From Haloterrigena sp. KLK7 (GTDB lineage Archaea; Halobacteriota; Halobacteria; Halobacteriales; Natrialbaceae), in NCBI RefSeq assembly GCF_037914945.1, contig NZ_CP149787.1:1-64000 (forward strand): DNA of 64,000 nucleotides, in the 5' to 3' direction. Within the stretch, counting starts at the first letter, position 1, and each line of letters begins with the position of its first letter. The position numbers were made by a program, and so were the translations under genes. Shown here one piece after another: positions 26,422-34,566 of this stretch. The notes beneath the pieces are model-generated. The model was not told where the DNA came from. It was given only the letters and a program-made list of their open reading frames with translations, and searched no databases.

Positions 26422-26545
26422 CCGCGGACCGAGTCGCCGGGGCCACCTCGGACCGAGTCGCCGCGGCACGGTCCTCGCGCACGTGCGACCGCCCGACGCG
26501 CACACCGCACGCACACCCGCGCTGTCGGTCGGTTTTCGGCGAAAG

Positions 26546-26554
26546 CGTTATCAG
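26546..26554 (+). promoter_or_regulatory. TATA-like element ahead of the topA leader ORF
   Basis: CGTTATCAG at 26546-26554 is 28 nt before the ATG of the 21-codon leader ORF (26578), placing the transcript start at that ORF and leaving topA with a leader of about 55 nt. Confidence 0.4.
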
Positions 26555-26577
26555 ATCCTCGGTCGTAGCGAGCGACG

Positions 26578-26643
26578 ATGCAGGACACTCGCCCGTCCGT
26601 ACCGGAACCGATCGCTCGAGGAGGTGAGCCGTCGTGGAACTGA
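26578..26643 (+). CDS. Putative leader peptide (uORF, 21 aa) overlapping the topA start
   Basis: Frame MQDTRPSVPEPIARGGEPSW plus one residue, overlapping the first 10 bases of topA in another frame. The GlyGly codons of the peptide form part of GGAGGTGA (26620-26627), a full Shine-Dalgarno sequence 6 nt before the topA GTG. Ribosomes that start leaderlessly at 26578 would pass over the topA ribosome-binding site, suggesting coupling or attenuation. Peptide function unknown. Confidence 0.4.
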   Translation: MQDTRPSVPEPIARGGEPSWN

Positions 26644-29117
26644 TAATCACGGAGAAGGACAACGCCGCGCGACGGATCGCCGACATTCTGAGCGGCGGCA
26701 CGTACGACTCGAGTCGCGAGAACGGCGTCAACGTCTACGAGTGGGGCGGCAAGCGCTGCGTGGGGCTGTCGGGCCACGTCGTCGGCGTCGACTTCCCGGA
26801 CGAGTACTCGGACTGGCGCGACGTCGAGCCCGTCGAGCTCATCGACGCGAACGTCGAGAAGACGGCGACGAAGGAGAACATCGTCGCGACGCTGCGCATC
26901 CTCGCGCGCAAGGCCACCCGCGTGACGATCGCGACGGACTACGACCGCGAGGGCGAACTCATCGGCAAGGAGGCCTACGATATCGTCCGCGACGTCGACG
27001 AGGAGGTCCCCATTCGCCGCGTTCGATTCTCCTCGATCACGGAGAACGAGGTCCAGAGCGCCTTCGACGACCCGGACGACCTCGACTTCGATCTGGCGGC
27101 CGCGGGCGAGGCCCGCCAGATCATCGACCTGATCTGGGGCGCCGCGCTGACCCGCTTCCTCTCCCTGTCGGCGGGCCAACTGGGCAACGACTTCATCTCG
27201 GTCGGGCGAGTGCAGTCGCCGACGCTGAAGCTGATCGTCGACCGCGAGCGCGAGATCCAGGCGTTCGATCCCGAGACGTACTGGGAGCTGTTCGGCGACT
27301 TGACCAAGGAAGATACCACGTTCGAAGCTCAGTACTTCTACCGCGACGAGGACGACAACGAGGCCGAGCGCGTCTGGGAGGAGGCCGTCGCCGACGAGGT
27401 CTACGAGACGCTGGCCGAACGCGATTCGGCGACCGTCGTCGACGTCAACCGTCGGACCCGGACGGACACCCCGCCGACGCCGTTCAACACGACCCAGTTC
27501 ATCCGCGCGGCCGGCGCCATCGGCTACTCCGCCAAGCGGGCGATGTCGATCGCCGAGGACCTCTACACCGCCGGCTACATCACATACCCGCGGACCGACA
27601 ACACCGTCTACCCCGACGATCTGGATCCCGAGGAACTGCTCGACGACTTCGTCAGCCATCCGACGCTCGGCGAGTCCGCCGAGTCGCTGCTCGAGGCCGA
27701 CGAGATCGTCCCCACCGAGGGCGACGAGGAGACGACCGACCACCCGCCCATTCACCCGACCGGCGAGATCCCGAGCCGCGGCGGCGACGTGAGCGACGAC
27801 GAGTGGGAGGTCTACGAACTCGTCGTCCGGCGGTTCTACGCGACCGTCGCCGACGCGGCCGTCTGGGAGCACCTCAAGGTCGTCACCGAGGTCGACGACT
27901 ACCGCATGAAGTCCAACGGCAAGCGCCTCGTCGAGCCCGGCTACCACGACGTCTACCCGTACTTCAGCACGTCCGAGAACTACGTCCCCGACGTCGCCGA
28001 GGGCGAGGAGCTCGCGCTGACCGACGTCGAACTCGAGGAGAAGGAGACCCAGCCGCCGCGTCGCTACGGCCAGTCGCGGCTCATCGAGACGATGGAGGAC
28101 ATGGGGATCGGGACGAAGTCGACCCGCCACAACACCTTAGAGAAGCTCTACGACCGGGGCTACATCGAGAGCGATCCGCCGCGGCCGACGAAGCTCGCGA
28201 TGGCCGTCGTCGACGCGGCCGAGAACTACGCCGATCGCGTCGTCAGCGAGGAGATGACGGCCCAGCTCGAGGCCGACATGGACGCCATCGCCAGCGGCGA
28301 GGCGACGCTGGACGACGTCACCGACGAGTCCCGCGAGATGTTAGAGGAGATCTTCGCTAACCTCGCCGACTCCCGGGACGAGATCGGCGACCACCTCCGC
28401 AAGTCGCTCAAGGACGACAAGCGGCTGGGCCCCTGCCCCGAGTGCGGCGAGGACCTGCTCGTCCGGCGCAGCCGCCACGGCTCCTACTTCGTCGGCTGCG
28501 ACGGCTATCCCGACTGCGAGAACACCCTCCCGCTGCCCTCGACGGGCAAGCCGCTGATCCTCGAGAGCGAGTGTGAAGACCACGGCTTAAACGAGGTCAA
28601 GATGCTCGCGGGCCGGCAGACGTTCGTCCACGGTTGTCCGCTCTGTAAGGCCGAAGACGCCGGCGAGGGGCCCGTGCTGGGCGCATGTCCTGACTGCAGT
28701 GAGGAACACGACGGCGAGTTAGCGATCAAAACCCTCCAGAACGGCTCCCGACTCGTCGGCTGTACGCGCTACCCCGACTGCGAGTACTCGCTGCCCCTCC
28801 CGCGGCGCGGCGAGATCGAGGTCACCGACGAGCGCTGCGACGAACACGATCTCCCGGAACTCGTCGTCCACAGCGGCGACGATCCCTGGGAACTGGGCTG
28901 TCCGATCTGTAACTACCAGGAGTTCCAGGCCCGCGAGAGCGATACCGGGTCGGACCTCGAGGCGCTGGACGGCGTCGGCGCCAAGACCGTCGAGAAACTC
29001 GCCGACGCGGGCATCGAGAGTCTGGACGACCTGACCGAGGCCGATCCGGACGCGGTCGCCGAGGACGTCGACGGCGTCAGCGCCGATCGGGTCCGGACCT
29101 GGCAGGCGAAGGCGTAA
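26634..29117 (+). CDS. topA: DNA topoisomerase I (type IA)
   Basis: 827-aa enzyme that relaxes negatively supercoiled DNA by single-strand passage. TOPRIM motif with TDYDREGE (residues 101-108), the linker SVGRVQSPTLKLIVDREREI, catalytic Tyr318 in GYITYPRTDNT and HPPIHPTGEIP. The C-terminus has four Cys zinc ribbons (CPECGEDLLVRRS..., CPLC, CPDC, CPIC) and ends with a helix-hairpin-helix (GVGAKTVEKLADAGIESLDDL). It starts at GTG: the perfect GGAGGTGA 6 nt upstream decides this, and family N-termini (MELIITEKDNAARRIA) agree. Confidence 0.95.
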   Translation: MELIITEKDNAARRIADILSGGTYDSSRENGVNVYEWGGKRCVGLSGHVVGVDFPDEYSDWRDVEPVELIDANVEKTATKENIVATLRILARKATRVTIATDYDREGELIGKEAYDIVRDVDEEVPIRRVRFSSITENEVQSAFDDPDDLDFDLAAAGEARQIIDLIWGAALTRFLSLSAGQLGNDFISVGRVQSPTLKLIVDREREIQAFDPETYWELFGDLTKEDTTFEAQYFYRDEDDNEAERVWEEAVADEVYETLAERDSATVVDVNRRTRTDTPPTPFNTTQFIRAAGAIGYSAKRAMSIAEDLYTAGYITYPRTDNTVYPDDLDPEELLDDFVSHPTLGESAESLLEADEIVPTEGDEETTDHPPIHPTGEIPSRGGDVSDDEWEVYELVVRRFYATVADAAVWEHLKVVTEVDDYRMKSNGKRLVEPGYHDVYPYFSTSENYVPDVAEGEELALTDVELEEKETQPPRRYGQSRLIETMEDMGIGTKSTRHNTLEKLYDRGYIESDPPRPTKLAMAVVDAAENYADRVVSEEMTAQLEADMDAIASGEATLDDVTDESREMLEEIFANLADSRDEIGDHLRKSLKDDKRLGPCPECGEDLLVRRSRHGSYFVGCDGYPDCENTLPLPSTGKPLILESECEDHGLNEVKMLAGRQTFVHGCPLCKAEDAGEGPVLGACPDCSEEHDGELAIKTLQNGSRLVGCTRYPDCEYSLPLPRRGEIEVTDERCDEHDLPELVVHSGDDPWELGCPICNYQEFQARESDTGSDLEALDGVGAKTVEKLADAGIESLDDLTEADPDAVAEDVDGVSADRVRTWQAKA

Positions 29118-29129
29118 CGTCGACCGGCA

Positions 29130-30470
29130 TCAGATCCGCTTTTCGACCGTTTGAACGCCCTCCGAGAGCGTCTCGCGTTTGAAGTACAGCGCCTCGACCG
29201 CGAAGACCGCCGCTGCGATGACGACGACCAGCCAGAAGACGGCCGGGAGCTGCGAGTAGAGGTACCAGGTCAGCATGACGAAGAAGGCGGCCGAACCGAT
29301 CGCGCCGAGCAGCGGCGGGATCGGATTGACGTCGACGTCGTCGGAATCGCGCACCGTCAGCGCGAGCGCGCACATGGTGCCGAAGACGACGATAAAGGCC
29401 AGCGAGGCGAACTCCACGACGGCCTCGAGGCTCCCGAGGACGGCGAAGGCGGCCGTCAGGACGCCGATGACGATCACGGTCCGCTTCGGCGCGGCGTCGG
29501 CGTCCGGATCGCCCATCTCGTGGGGGAGGATGTCGTCGCCGATCAGGTTCTTGGCGAAGATGGCCTCGCTGAACAGCGTCGAGTTGATCGCGCTGGCGGT
29601 CGAGATGAGCCCGGCGAGTCCGACCGCCAGCGCGAGCCACTTCGAGATCAGCAGACCGCCGTAGAGCAGCGCCGGTTCGGGCTGGGCGGCGACGACCTCT
29701 TCGGGCAAGAGCGTCGTGATCACGAACCCGACGAGGATGTAGATGGCGGCCGCGATCGGGATCGAGATATACACCCCCTTCGCGAGGGTCTCGTCGGGAT
29801 CGTCGAACTGCTCCTGATCGTAGAACAGCAGCTGCCAGCCCTCGAAGGAGACGAAGCCGACCGAGGCGGCGATTACGGGATTGAGACCGAGTTGGGAGAA
29901 GCCGGTCCGCAGCTGAAAGTTCGCCGCGCCGTACCAGAGGCCGATGAGACCGAAGGCGGCGATGATTCCCGCCTGGACGAACACGAGATAGCGCTCGACC
30001 GCCGCCGACGAGCCCGCACCGAGCAGGTTCAATCCGACGAAGACCGCGAGCACGCCGACCGAGAGGAACTGTCGGATCGGCAGTCCCCAGACGTACTCGA
30101 AGCCGATCAGCATCTGGCCGTACATCCCGAACGCGTAAGCGTACATCGCCATCGTTCCGATGTAGCCGACGACGAGCGTCCAGCCGACGACGCCCGCGGT
30201 CGTCGATCTGCCGGTCAGTTCCTCGATATACGTGACCGAGCCGCCGTCGCTGTCGGTCGCGTCGTTGAGCTTGACGTACGAGTACGCACAGCAGATGACG
30301 ACGACGGTCGCGAGACTGTAGGCGAACCACGTCAGGACTCCGGCGGCGGCGACGACGATCCCGATCGCCGCGTAGATCCCGCCGCCGACGATACCGCCGA
30401 CGCCCAGCGCGACGGCCGTTCCGACGCCGAACCCGTCGTCTCCGCCACCGTCGTCTCCGTCGTCGCTCAT
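29130..30470 (-). CDS. APC-superfamily amino acid permease
   Basis: 446-aa amino acid/polyamine/organocation permease with about twelve transmembrane helices. The first helix has the unwound GVGGIVGGGIYAAIG motif of the superfamily (substrate site). FVSFEGWQLLFYDQEQFDDPDETLAKGV is the equivalent of helix 6 to the following loop, and LISTASAINSTLFSEAIFAKNLIGDDILP completes the core. The ATG overlaps the stop codon of the upstream solute-binding lipoprotein (ATGA), so they are translationally coupled. A permease of this class normally works alone, so the pairing with an ABC-type binding protein is odd. Confidence 0.87.
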   Translation of the reverse strand: MSDDGDDGGGDDGFGVGTAVALGVGGIVGGGIYAAIGIVVAAAGVLTWFAYSLATVVVICCAYSYVKLNDATDSDGGSVTYIEELTGRSTTAGVVGWTLVVGYIGTMAMYAYAFGMYGQMLIGFEYVWGLPIRQFLSVGVLAVFVGLNLLGAGSSAAVERYLVFVQAGIIAAFGLIGLWYGAANFQLRTGFSQLGLNPVIAASVGFVSFEGWQLLFYDQEQFDDPDETLAKGVYISIPIAAAIYILVGFVITTLLPEEVVAAQPEPALLYGGLLISKWLALAVGLAGLISTASAINSTLFSEAIFAKNLIGDDILPHEMGDPDADAAPKRTVIVIGVLTAAFAVLGSLEAVVEFASLAFIVVFGTMCALALTVRDSDDVDVNPIPPLLGAIGSAAFFVMLTWYLYSQLPAVFWLVVVIAAAVFAVEALYFKRETLSEGVQTVEKRI

Positions 30471-32062
30471 GATCCCGACCCCACTGTGGCGACCTCGTTT
30501 TCCCACACGAGCCGCGGATTGACTCGTGCGATCGGATGGACGCGGAAGTTCTCGACGCCCGCGTCCACCGCGAAGCTGTTCTCGAACGAGCAGATCGGCA
30601 GGCAGACGCGGTCCTCGAGCAACCGCGTGATCGCCGCCTCGTAGAGCCGGCGCCGCTGCTCGCGATCCGTCGTCGTTCGCGCCGACTCGAGCCGTTCCAT
30701 GACGGCGTCCTCGCGGTAGAAGGTCCCGTTGGTCACGCCGGTCAGATTCTCGTGGAACGTCGGGTAGAGGTGCGAGTCCGGGTCGGGAGTGCCCGTGATC
30801 TCGCCGACGAACACCGAGTAGTCGCGCTCGGAGCCGGAGACGTACCGCTCGAGGAATTTCGTTTCGGACACCGAGACGGTGAGCGCGCCGTGACTGGCGT
30901 CCCGGAGGCCGCCGGCCAGCGCCTCGCCGAACTCCTTGTGTTTCGGATCCGTCGAGGTCAAGATGCGCAGTTGGCCGCTGGCCTCGTCGGCCTCGCGGAA
31001 CAGTTGGCGGGCCCGCTCGGGATTTTTCCCGTTCGCGAGTTCCGCCCACTCGTCGGTCGGCATATTCCACTCCTCGGCCACCTGCGGCGGCAGCGGGCTG
31101 TACTGGCGCTGTCCCATCGGTTCGACGAACTCGGAAACCGCTTTCTCGAGGTCGATGCAGTAGCTGATCGCCTCTCGAACCTGGGGGTCCGTCGTCGGTC
31201 CCTCGTTGCAGTTGAATCCGAAGTAGAACGACGTATACCCCTGTTGGCGCTTCACCGACGCGTTCGCGACGTCGCTGACGTGATCGACGATCAACGGCGA
31301 GACCGGCTCGATCATATCGTTTCGGTTCGTCCGGAGGCTGGTCAGCTGGGTCACCGGGAACTCGACGTAGACCATTGTGAGCCGATCGACCGCGGGCGAG
31401 GTCTCGCCCCAGTAGTCGTCCCAGCGCCGCAGCGTGGTCTTCTTCTCCGCGCTGAACGATGCCACCTCGAACGGACCGGCCCCGATCGGGTCCGTGGCGA
31501 ACGCCTCCCTGTCGTCCTCGCGCTCCTGCCGGGGAACGATCGGGTGCGTGAGCGCGTGCTCGAGCCCCGGATACGGCTCCGCCAGCGTGAACCGGACGGT
31601 GTGTTCGCCGTCGGCCTCGACCGATTCGAACGGGCTCGCCAGCCACTGCGTCGGCGCGTCCTCCTCGAGCGGCGCGGTGTAAGAGTAGACCACGTCTTCG
31701 GCGGTCACCGCCCGGTCGTTCTGAAACCGCGCCCGCTCGTCGAGTTCGACGACGACCTCCCGGTCGTTGTCGGCGATTTCCGGCGCTCCGGTCGCGATCG
31801 CGGGACCGATATCCGTCCCCGTCCCGTAGCTGTAGAGTCCCTCGAAGATCCGATCGATCGCCTGCTCGGAGCCGATCCCGTGTGCGGTGATGGGATCGAG
31901 CGAGAGCGGCGGCCGGAGCGTCCCGACGCGGAGCGTCGAGTCCGATTCCGATCCCAGCGTCGTCGAACAGCCCGCCAGTGCTGCCGTGCTCGCGCCGCCG
32001 AGGGCGGCGAGCAGGTCGCGTCGCGTCGTCCCGTCCGTTCGCGTGTCTCCCTGAGTAGTCAT
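30467..32062 (-). CDS. ABC-type oligopeptide/solute-binding lipoprotein (SBP_bac_5)
   Basis: 531-aa extracellular binding protein with a Tat signal and lipobox (TRRDLLAALGG ... AALAGC, Cys at about residue 32). The body has the standard order of the cluster C family: LRVGTLRPPLSLDPI, IFEGLYSYGTG, a YSYTAPL strand, DPIGAGPFEVASFSAEKK, VREAISYCIDLEKA, then a C-terminal lobe ending ...LLEDRVCLPICSFENSFAV. It is coupled by ATGA overlap to an APC permease; no ABC permease or ATPase gene is near. It contrasts with the permuted relative at 61511-63421. Ligand unknown (peptide, sugar or nickel-type). Confidence 0.88.
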   Translation of the reverse strand: MTTQGDTRTDGTTRRDLLAALGGASTAALAGCSTTLGSESDSTLRVGTLRPPLSLDPITAHGIGSEQAIDRIFEGLYSYGTGTDIGPAIATGAPEIADNDREVVVELDERARFQNDRAVTAEDVVYSYTAPLEEDAPTQWLASPFESVEADGEHTVRFTLAEPYPGLEHALTHPIVPRQEREDDREAFATDPIGAGPFEVASFSAEKKTTLRRWDDYWGETSPAVDRLTMVYVEFPVTQLTSLRTNRNDMIEPVSPLIVDHVSDVANASVKRQQGYTSFYFGFNCNEGPTTDPQVREAISYCIDLEKAVSEFVEPMGQRQYSPLPPQVAEEWNMPTDEWAELANGKNPERARQLFREADEASGQLRILTSTDPKHKEFGEALAGGLRDASHGALTVSVSETKFLERYVSGSERDYSVFVGEITGTPDPDSHLYPTFHENLTGVTNGTFYREDAVMERLESARTTTDREQRRRLYEAAITRLLEDRVCLPICSFENSFAVDAGVENFRVHPIARVNPRLVWENEVATVGSGS

Positions 32063-32438
32063 CGTGAGTCGTCGGAACCGGTCGCCGTCGGCACGCCGGT
32101 ACGTCGAACTCTGGGGGTCATCAGACGTCGAGCAATCATCTCGTACTCAGACGTTACCGGCTAGTATTGCGTCGGACGACGAGTGCGGTCTGCCTGCACC
32201 TGATGGGGCCCACTCGACGGATCGACAGCGCGATCGCTCGACAGTCGAATCGGCTCCCGGGAGTAGAATTAATGAGTGTGTTCGCATATGTCAGTATCAG
32301 TCTCGCGACGCCGTCGGGCGTCGCAATCCAGAGCATGCCAGGACCTAACGAAATCACCCGGTTCGGGAGCACCGATCCGTGAACCGCCTCGGCCCGCTCT
32401 GTCTGTAGAATCAGCCAGCGTTCCGGCGACCGCCGCGT
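32063..32438. other. Intergenic region, no gene recognised
   Basis: 376 bp between the solute-binding lipoprotein (start) and the end of the TlpA-like gene. Short open frames on both strands (plus strand 32167-32382 among them) have no recognisable motif, no clear promoter spacing and unlike composition, so none is called. The upstream part should hold the promoter of the SBP gene. Confidence 0.35.
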
Positions 32439-33068
32439 TCAGTCGATTTCGGATCGTTCGTCGGTCGCGTTCAGTGCTTCGCCGGTCGCGTTTCCGTCTC
32501 CGGTACCGGCGTCTCGAGCTACGGCCTCGAGTGCGTCCTCGACGACCCGAACGATCGTCTCGCGCTCGAGGACGTCGGTCTCGTGCCACCGTTTCTCACC
32601 GTTCGGATCGACGACGATCGTGGTCGGATAGCCGACGACGCCGTAGGCGCCGGCCAGCCCCGAATCGTAACCGACGGACCAGTCGCCGCCGTGGCTCGCC
32701 CACCAGTCGCGGAGCGCGGCCGGCGACAGCGTCTCGGAGCGCTGGTACGTGGCCGAGAGGAATCGAACGGCGTCGCCGCGTCGCTCGCGGAGTCGATCGC
32801 GAGCGGCGGCGAGCTCGGGAATCTGCGCCTGACAGTTGCCACAGCCGGTGACGAAAAACGTGACGAGCGTGACCGAGCCGTTCGGGAGGCGGACCGTCCC
32901 GTCCTCGCTCCCGCTGGCGGCGATCGTTTCCACCGCGAGCGAGTCGCCGTCGCCGCTCGTCTCCGGACCGTCAGTGCCGAACGACGGCGGACCGAACCGG
33001 AGCAGAGTCCCGGCGCCGGCGAGGGCGCCCGCGCTTCCGACCCCGGCGAGGAGTTCGCGTCGGTTCAT
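32439..33068 (-). CDS. TlpA-like thiol:disulfide oxidoreductase
   Basis: 209-aa exported thioredoxin-fold protein. The N-terminus MNRRELLAGVGSAGALAGAG is a Tat-like signal/anchor. The active site is FFVTGCGNCQAQIPEL with Cys76 and Cys79 (CGNC rather than the common CPPC), the cis-Pro is in VVGYPTTIVVDPNG and LRDWWASHGGDWSVGYD is typical of TlpA/ResA proteins. Likely reduces disulfides outside the membrane (for example in haem or copper protein maturation); a peroxiredoxin of the AhpC/TSA group is less likely. It begins with an ATGA overlap to an 11-codon upstream ORF. Confidence 0.82.
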   Translation of the reverse strand: MNRRELLAGVGSAGALAGAGTLLRFGPPSFGTDGPETSGDGDSLAVETIAASGSEDGTVRLPNGSVTLVTFFVTGCGNCQAQIPELAAARDRLRERRGDAVRFLSATYQRSETLSPAALRDWWASHGGDWSVGYDSGLAGAYGVVGYPTTIVVDPNGEKRWHETDVLERETIVRVVEDALEAVARDAGTGDGNATGEALNATDERSEID

Positions 33069-33100
33069 CGGCTCACCCCCCGCGCAACGGGGACCAGCAT
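33065..33100 (-). CDS. Putative leader peptide (uORF, 11 aa) overlapping the TlpA-like gene
   Basis: Minus-strand frame MLVPVARGVSR followed by TGA that overlaps the ATG of the TlpA-like gene as ATGA. Within it lies GGGGGGTGAGCCG, a Shine-Dalgarno-like stretch 5 nt before the main start. The TATA element upstream is weak (CTAACG region). Same layout as the leader ORFs at 2763, 26578, 56203 and 58517. Confidence 0.3.
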   Translation of the reverse strand: MLVPVARGVSR

Positions 33101-33193
33101 AGCTCGCGTTAGGGGACGATGCGGCAAGAGTTCACTGCCGGCGACGCTCTCGAGACCACCACCGCCAAATATCGCACGCCCGTCGGTACGGCC

Positions 33194-33802
33194 ATGTCCG
33201 ACGAGCGCGAGCGGTGGAACGAGCGGTACAGCGACGTCGAGTTCGAACTCCCCGACGACCCGATTCCCGAACTCGAGCGCCGGATCGCTACGTTACCCGA
33301 GGGGCGGGCCCTCGACGTCGCGACGGGCACCGGGCGCAACGCGCTCTTTCTCGCGGCCCAGGGCTACGACGTCGACGCGATCGACGTCTCCGACGAGGCG
33401 ATCGAGCGGGCGCGGCAACGGGCCGACGAGCGCGACCTCGAGGTGAACTGGCAGCGCGCCGATCTGGCCGACGTCGACCTCTCGACCGACGAGTACGACG
33501 TGATCGCCGTGAGCTTCTTCGCCGCGCTCGAGCACCTGCCCGACCTCAAGGAGGCGCTGGCGCCCGGCGGCGTCCTCGTCTACGAGCACCACCTCCGCTC
33601 CGCCGATCCGGTCGAGGTCGGTCCCTCGAGCGAGCGCTTCCGGTACCGGTCGAACGACCTCCTGCGGGCGTGTCTCGACCTGACGATCCTCTCCTACGCG
33701 GAGCGGCGGCGACCGGTCGCCGGCGGCACCGCGGCGGTGGCGACCCTCGTCGCCCGCAACTCCCGCGGCGGAACGCAGTCGTATCCGAAGCTGACGGAGT
33801 AG
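33194..33802 (+). CDS. Class I SAM-dependent methyltransferase (TehB/UbiE-like)
   Basis: 202-aa methyltransferase beginning MSDERERWNERYSDVEFELP. Motif I is ALDVATGTGRNALFLAAQGYDVDAIDVSDEAIERARQ (about residues 38-75), followed by WQRADLADVDLSTDEYDVIAV and LKEALAPGGVLVYEHH. The WN-RY start and long acidic linker resemble tellurite-resistance/TehB-like and thiopurine-type methyltransferases in haloarchaea. A TATA-like AAATATCG is 27 nt upstream. Substrate unknown. Confidence 0.82.
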   Translation: MSDERERWNERYSDVEFELPDDPIPELERRIATLPEGRALDVATGTGRNALFLAAQGYDVDAIDVSDEAIERARQRADERDLEVNWQRADLADVDLSTDEYDVIAVSFFAALEHLPDLKEALAPGGVLVYEHHLRSADPVEVGPSSERFRYRSNDLLRACLDLTILSYAERRRPVAGGTAAVATLVARNSRGGTQSYPKLTE

Positions 33803-33821
33803 CGACGGCGGCGCGCCGCCG

Positions 33822-33990
33822 TTGGTCGAGCCGTTCGCGGCGATGGGGCCGCTCTCCGGCGGCCACGTCCGCGTCGGTCTCGAGGACGACGCCTGCTATC
33901 GGCGGGGCGAACTCGCGGAGCGCGACGCGAAACTGAGCGATCGCGTGGTTCGCGTCGCCGAAGAACTCGGCCGGCGGGGTCGCTGCCTAA
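33822..33990 (+). pseudogene. Fragment of a BKACE-type (3-keto-5-aminohexanoate cleavage) protein
   Basis: Frame with PLSGGHVRVGLEDDACYRRG and ELAERDAKLSDRVVRVAEELGR, which matches the C-terminal zinc-site and helix region of BKACE family enzymes (GGHVRVGLEDN..., rGxLAxxNAxLVerxvriaexlGR). There is no coding sequence for the rest of the enzyme upstream (it abuts the end of the methyltransferase gene), and after the match the frame degenerates. It is therefore a decayed remnant about 165 bp long. The match is from memory of the family motif. Confidence 0.6.
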
Positions 33991-34102
33991 TTGTTCGAAG
34001 CCCACTATCGCGGCTCCCGGAATCGATCGAACCATCGGATCGGTGATCGATCACTGAATCGGACCTTCTATTAGCCGGACACGGTATCGAAACTACTATT
34101 TC

Positions 34103-34108
34103 ATATAT
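34103..34108 (+). promoter_or_regulatory. TATA box (ATATAT) of the small wHTH gene
   Basis: ATATAT at 34103-34108 is 26 nt before the ATG at 34131, which sets the start of the downstream gene (an earlier in-frame ATG at 34107 would lie inside the box). Confidence 0.5.
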
Positions 34109-34130
34109 GGCCGTTATACGTGTTTATACA

Positions 34131-34346
34131 ATGACCAACTGCTCGAGTCGAGGGCTCTTACGGGTGCTCGACGAGCGCGGCGCGGTCGAAGTGGGGACCC
34201 TGGCGGCGACGCTCGACGAGCATCCGGTGACGGTGACCCAGGTGTGCTACGACCTCCAGTCGGACGGCCACGTGCGACAGGTCTCGGGCGGCGTCTATAC
34301 GATCACCGAGGACGGTCGGGAGCACCTCATGACGCTGTCGGAGTGA
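34131..34346 (+). CDS. Small winged-helix DNA-binding protein, 71 aa
   Basis: 71-aa protein starting MTNCSSRGLLRVLDERGAVE, with VEVGTLAATLDEHPVTVTQVCYDLQSDGHVRQ as the recognition helix and SGGVYTITEDGREHLMTLSE as the wing and last helix. This is the pattern of small haloarchaeal winged-helix regulators. The start is fixed by the leaderless spacing to the TATA box. It stands alone; target unknown. Confidence 0.7.
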   Translation: MTNCSSRGLLRVLDERGAVEVGTLAATLDEHPVTVTQVCYDLQSDGHVRQVSGGVYTITEDGREHLMTLSE

Positions 34347-34566
34347 CGACCGCCGGGGGGCGCTCCGCTCGATCAGCGGACTCGCACCGTTCTCTTCCCG
34401 TGGCGGAGATGAATCGCCGCGAAAACGATGGCGGCGTCGGCCGGCGGTTCCGAACCCGTTCCGAAACGGGCCGGCTGGTGGTCGCACCCGACGAGACACG
34501 CCGCGGTCCGGCGAAACCGACGGACGAATCGCCGGGGCTATACGGTCGAGGTGGCGTCGTGGGAAT

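Noticed and set aside
32167-32382. 71-codon plus-strand frame in the gap before the TlpA-like gene.
   Set aside because: No promoter at leaderless spacing, no family motif, and a competing frame of equal length on the other strand.
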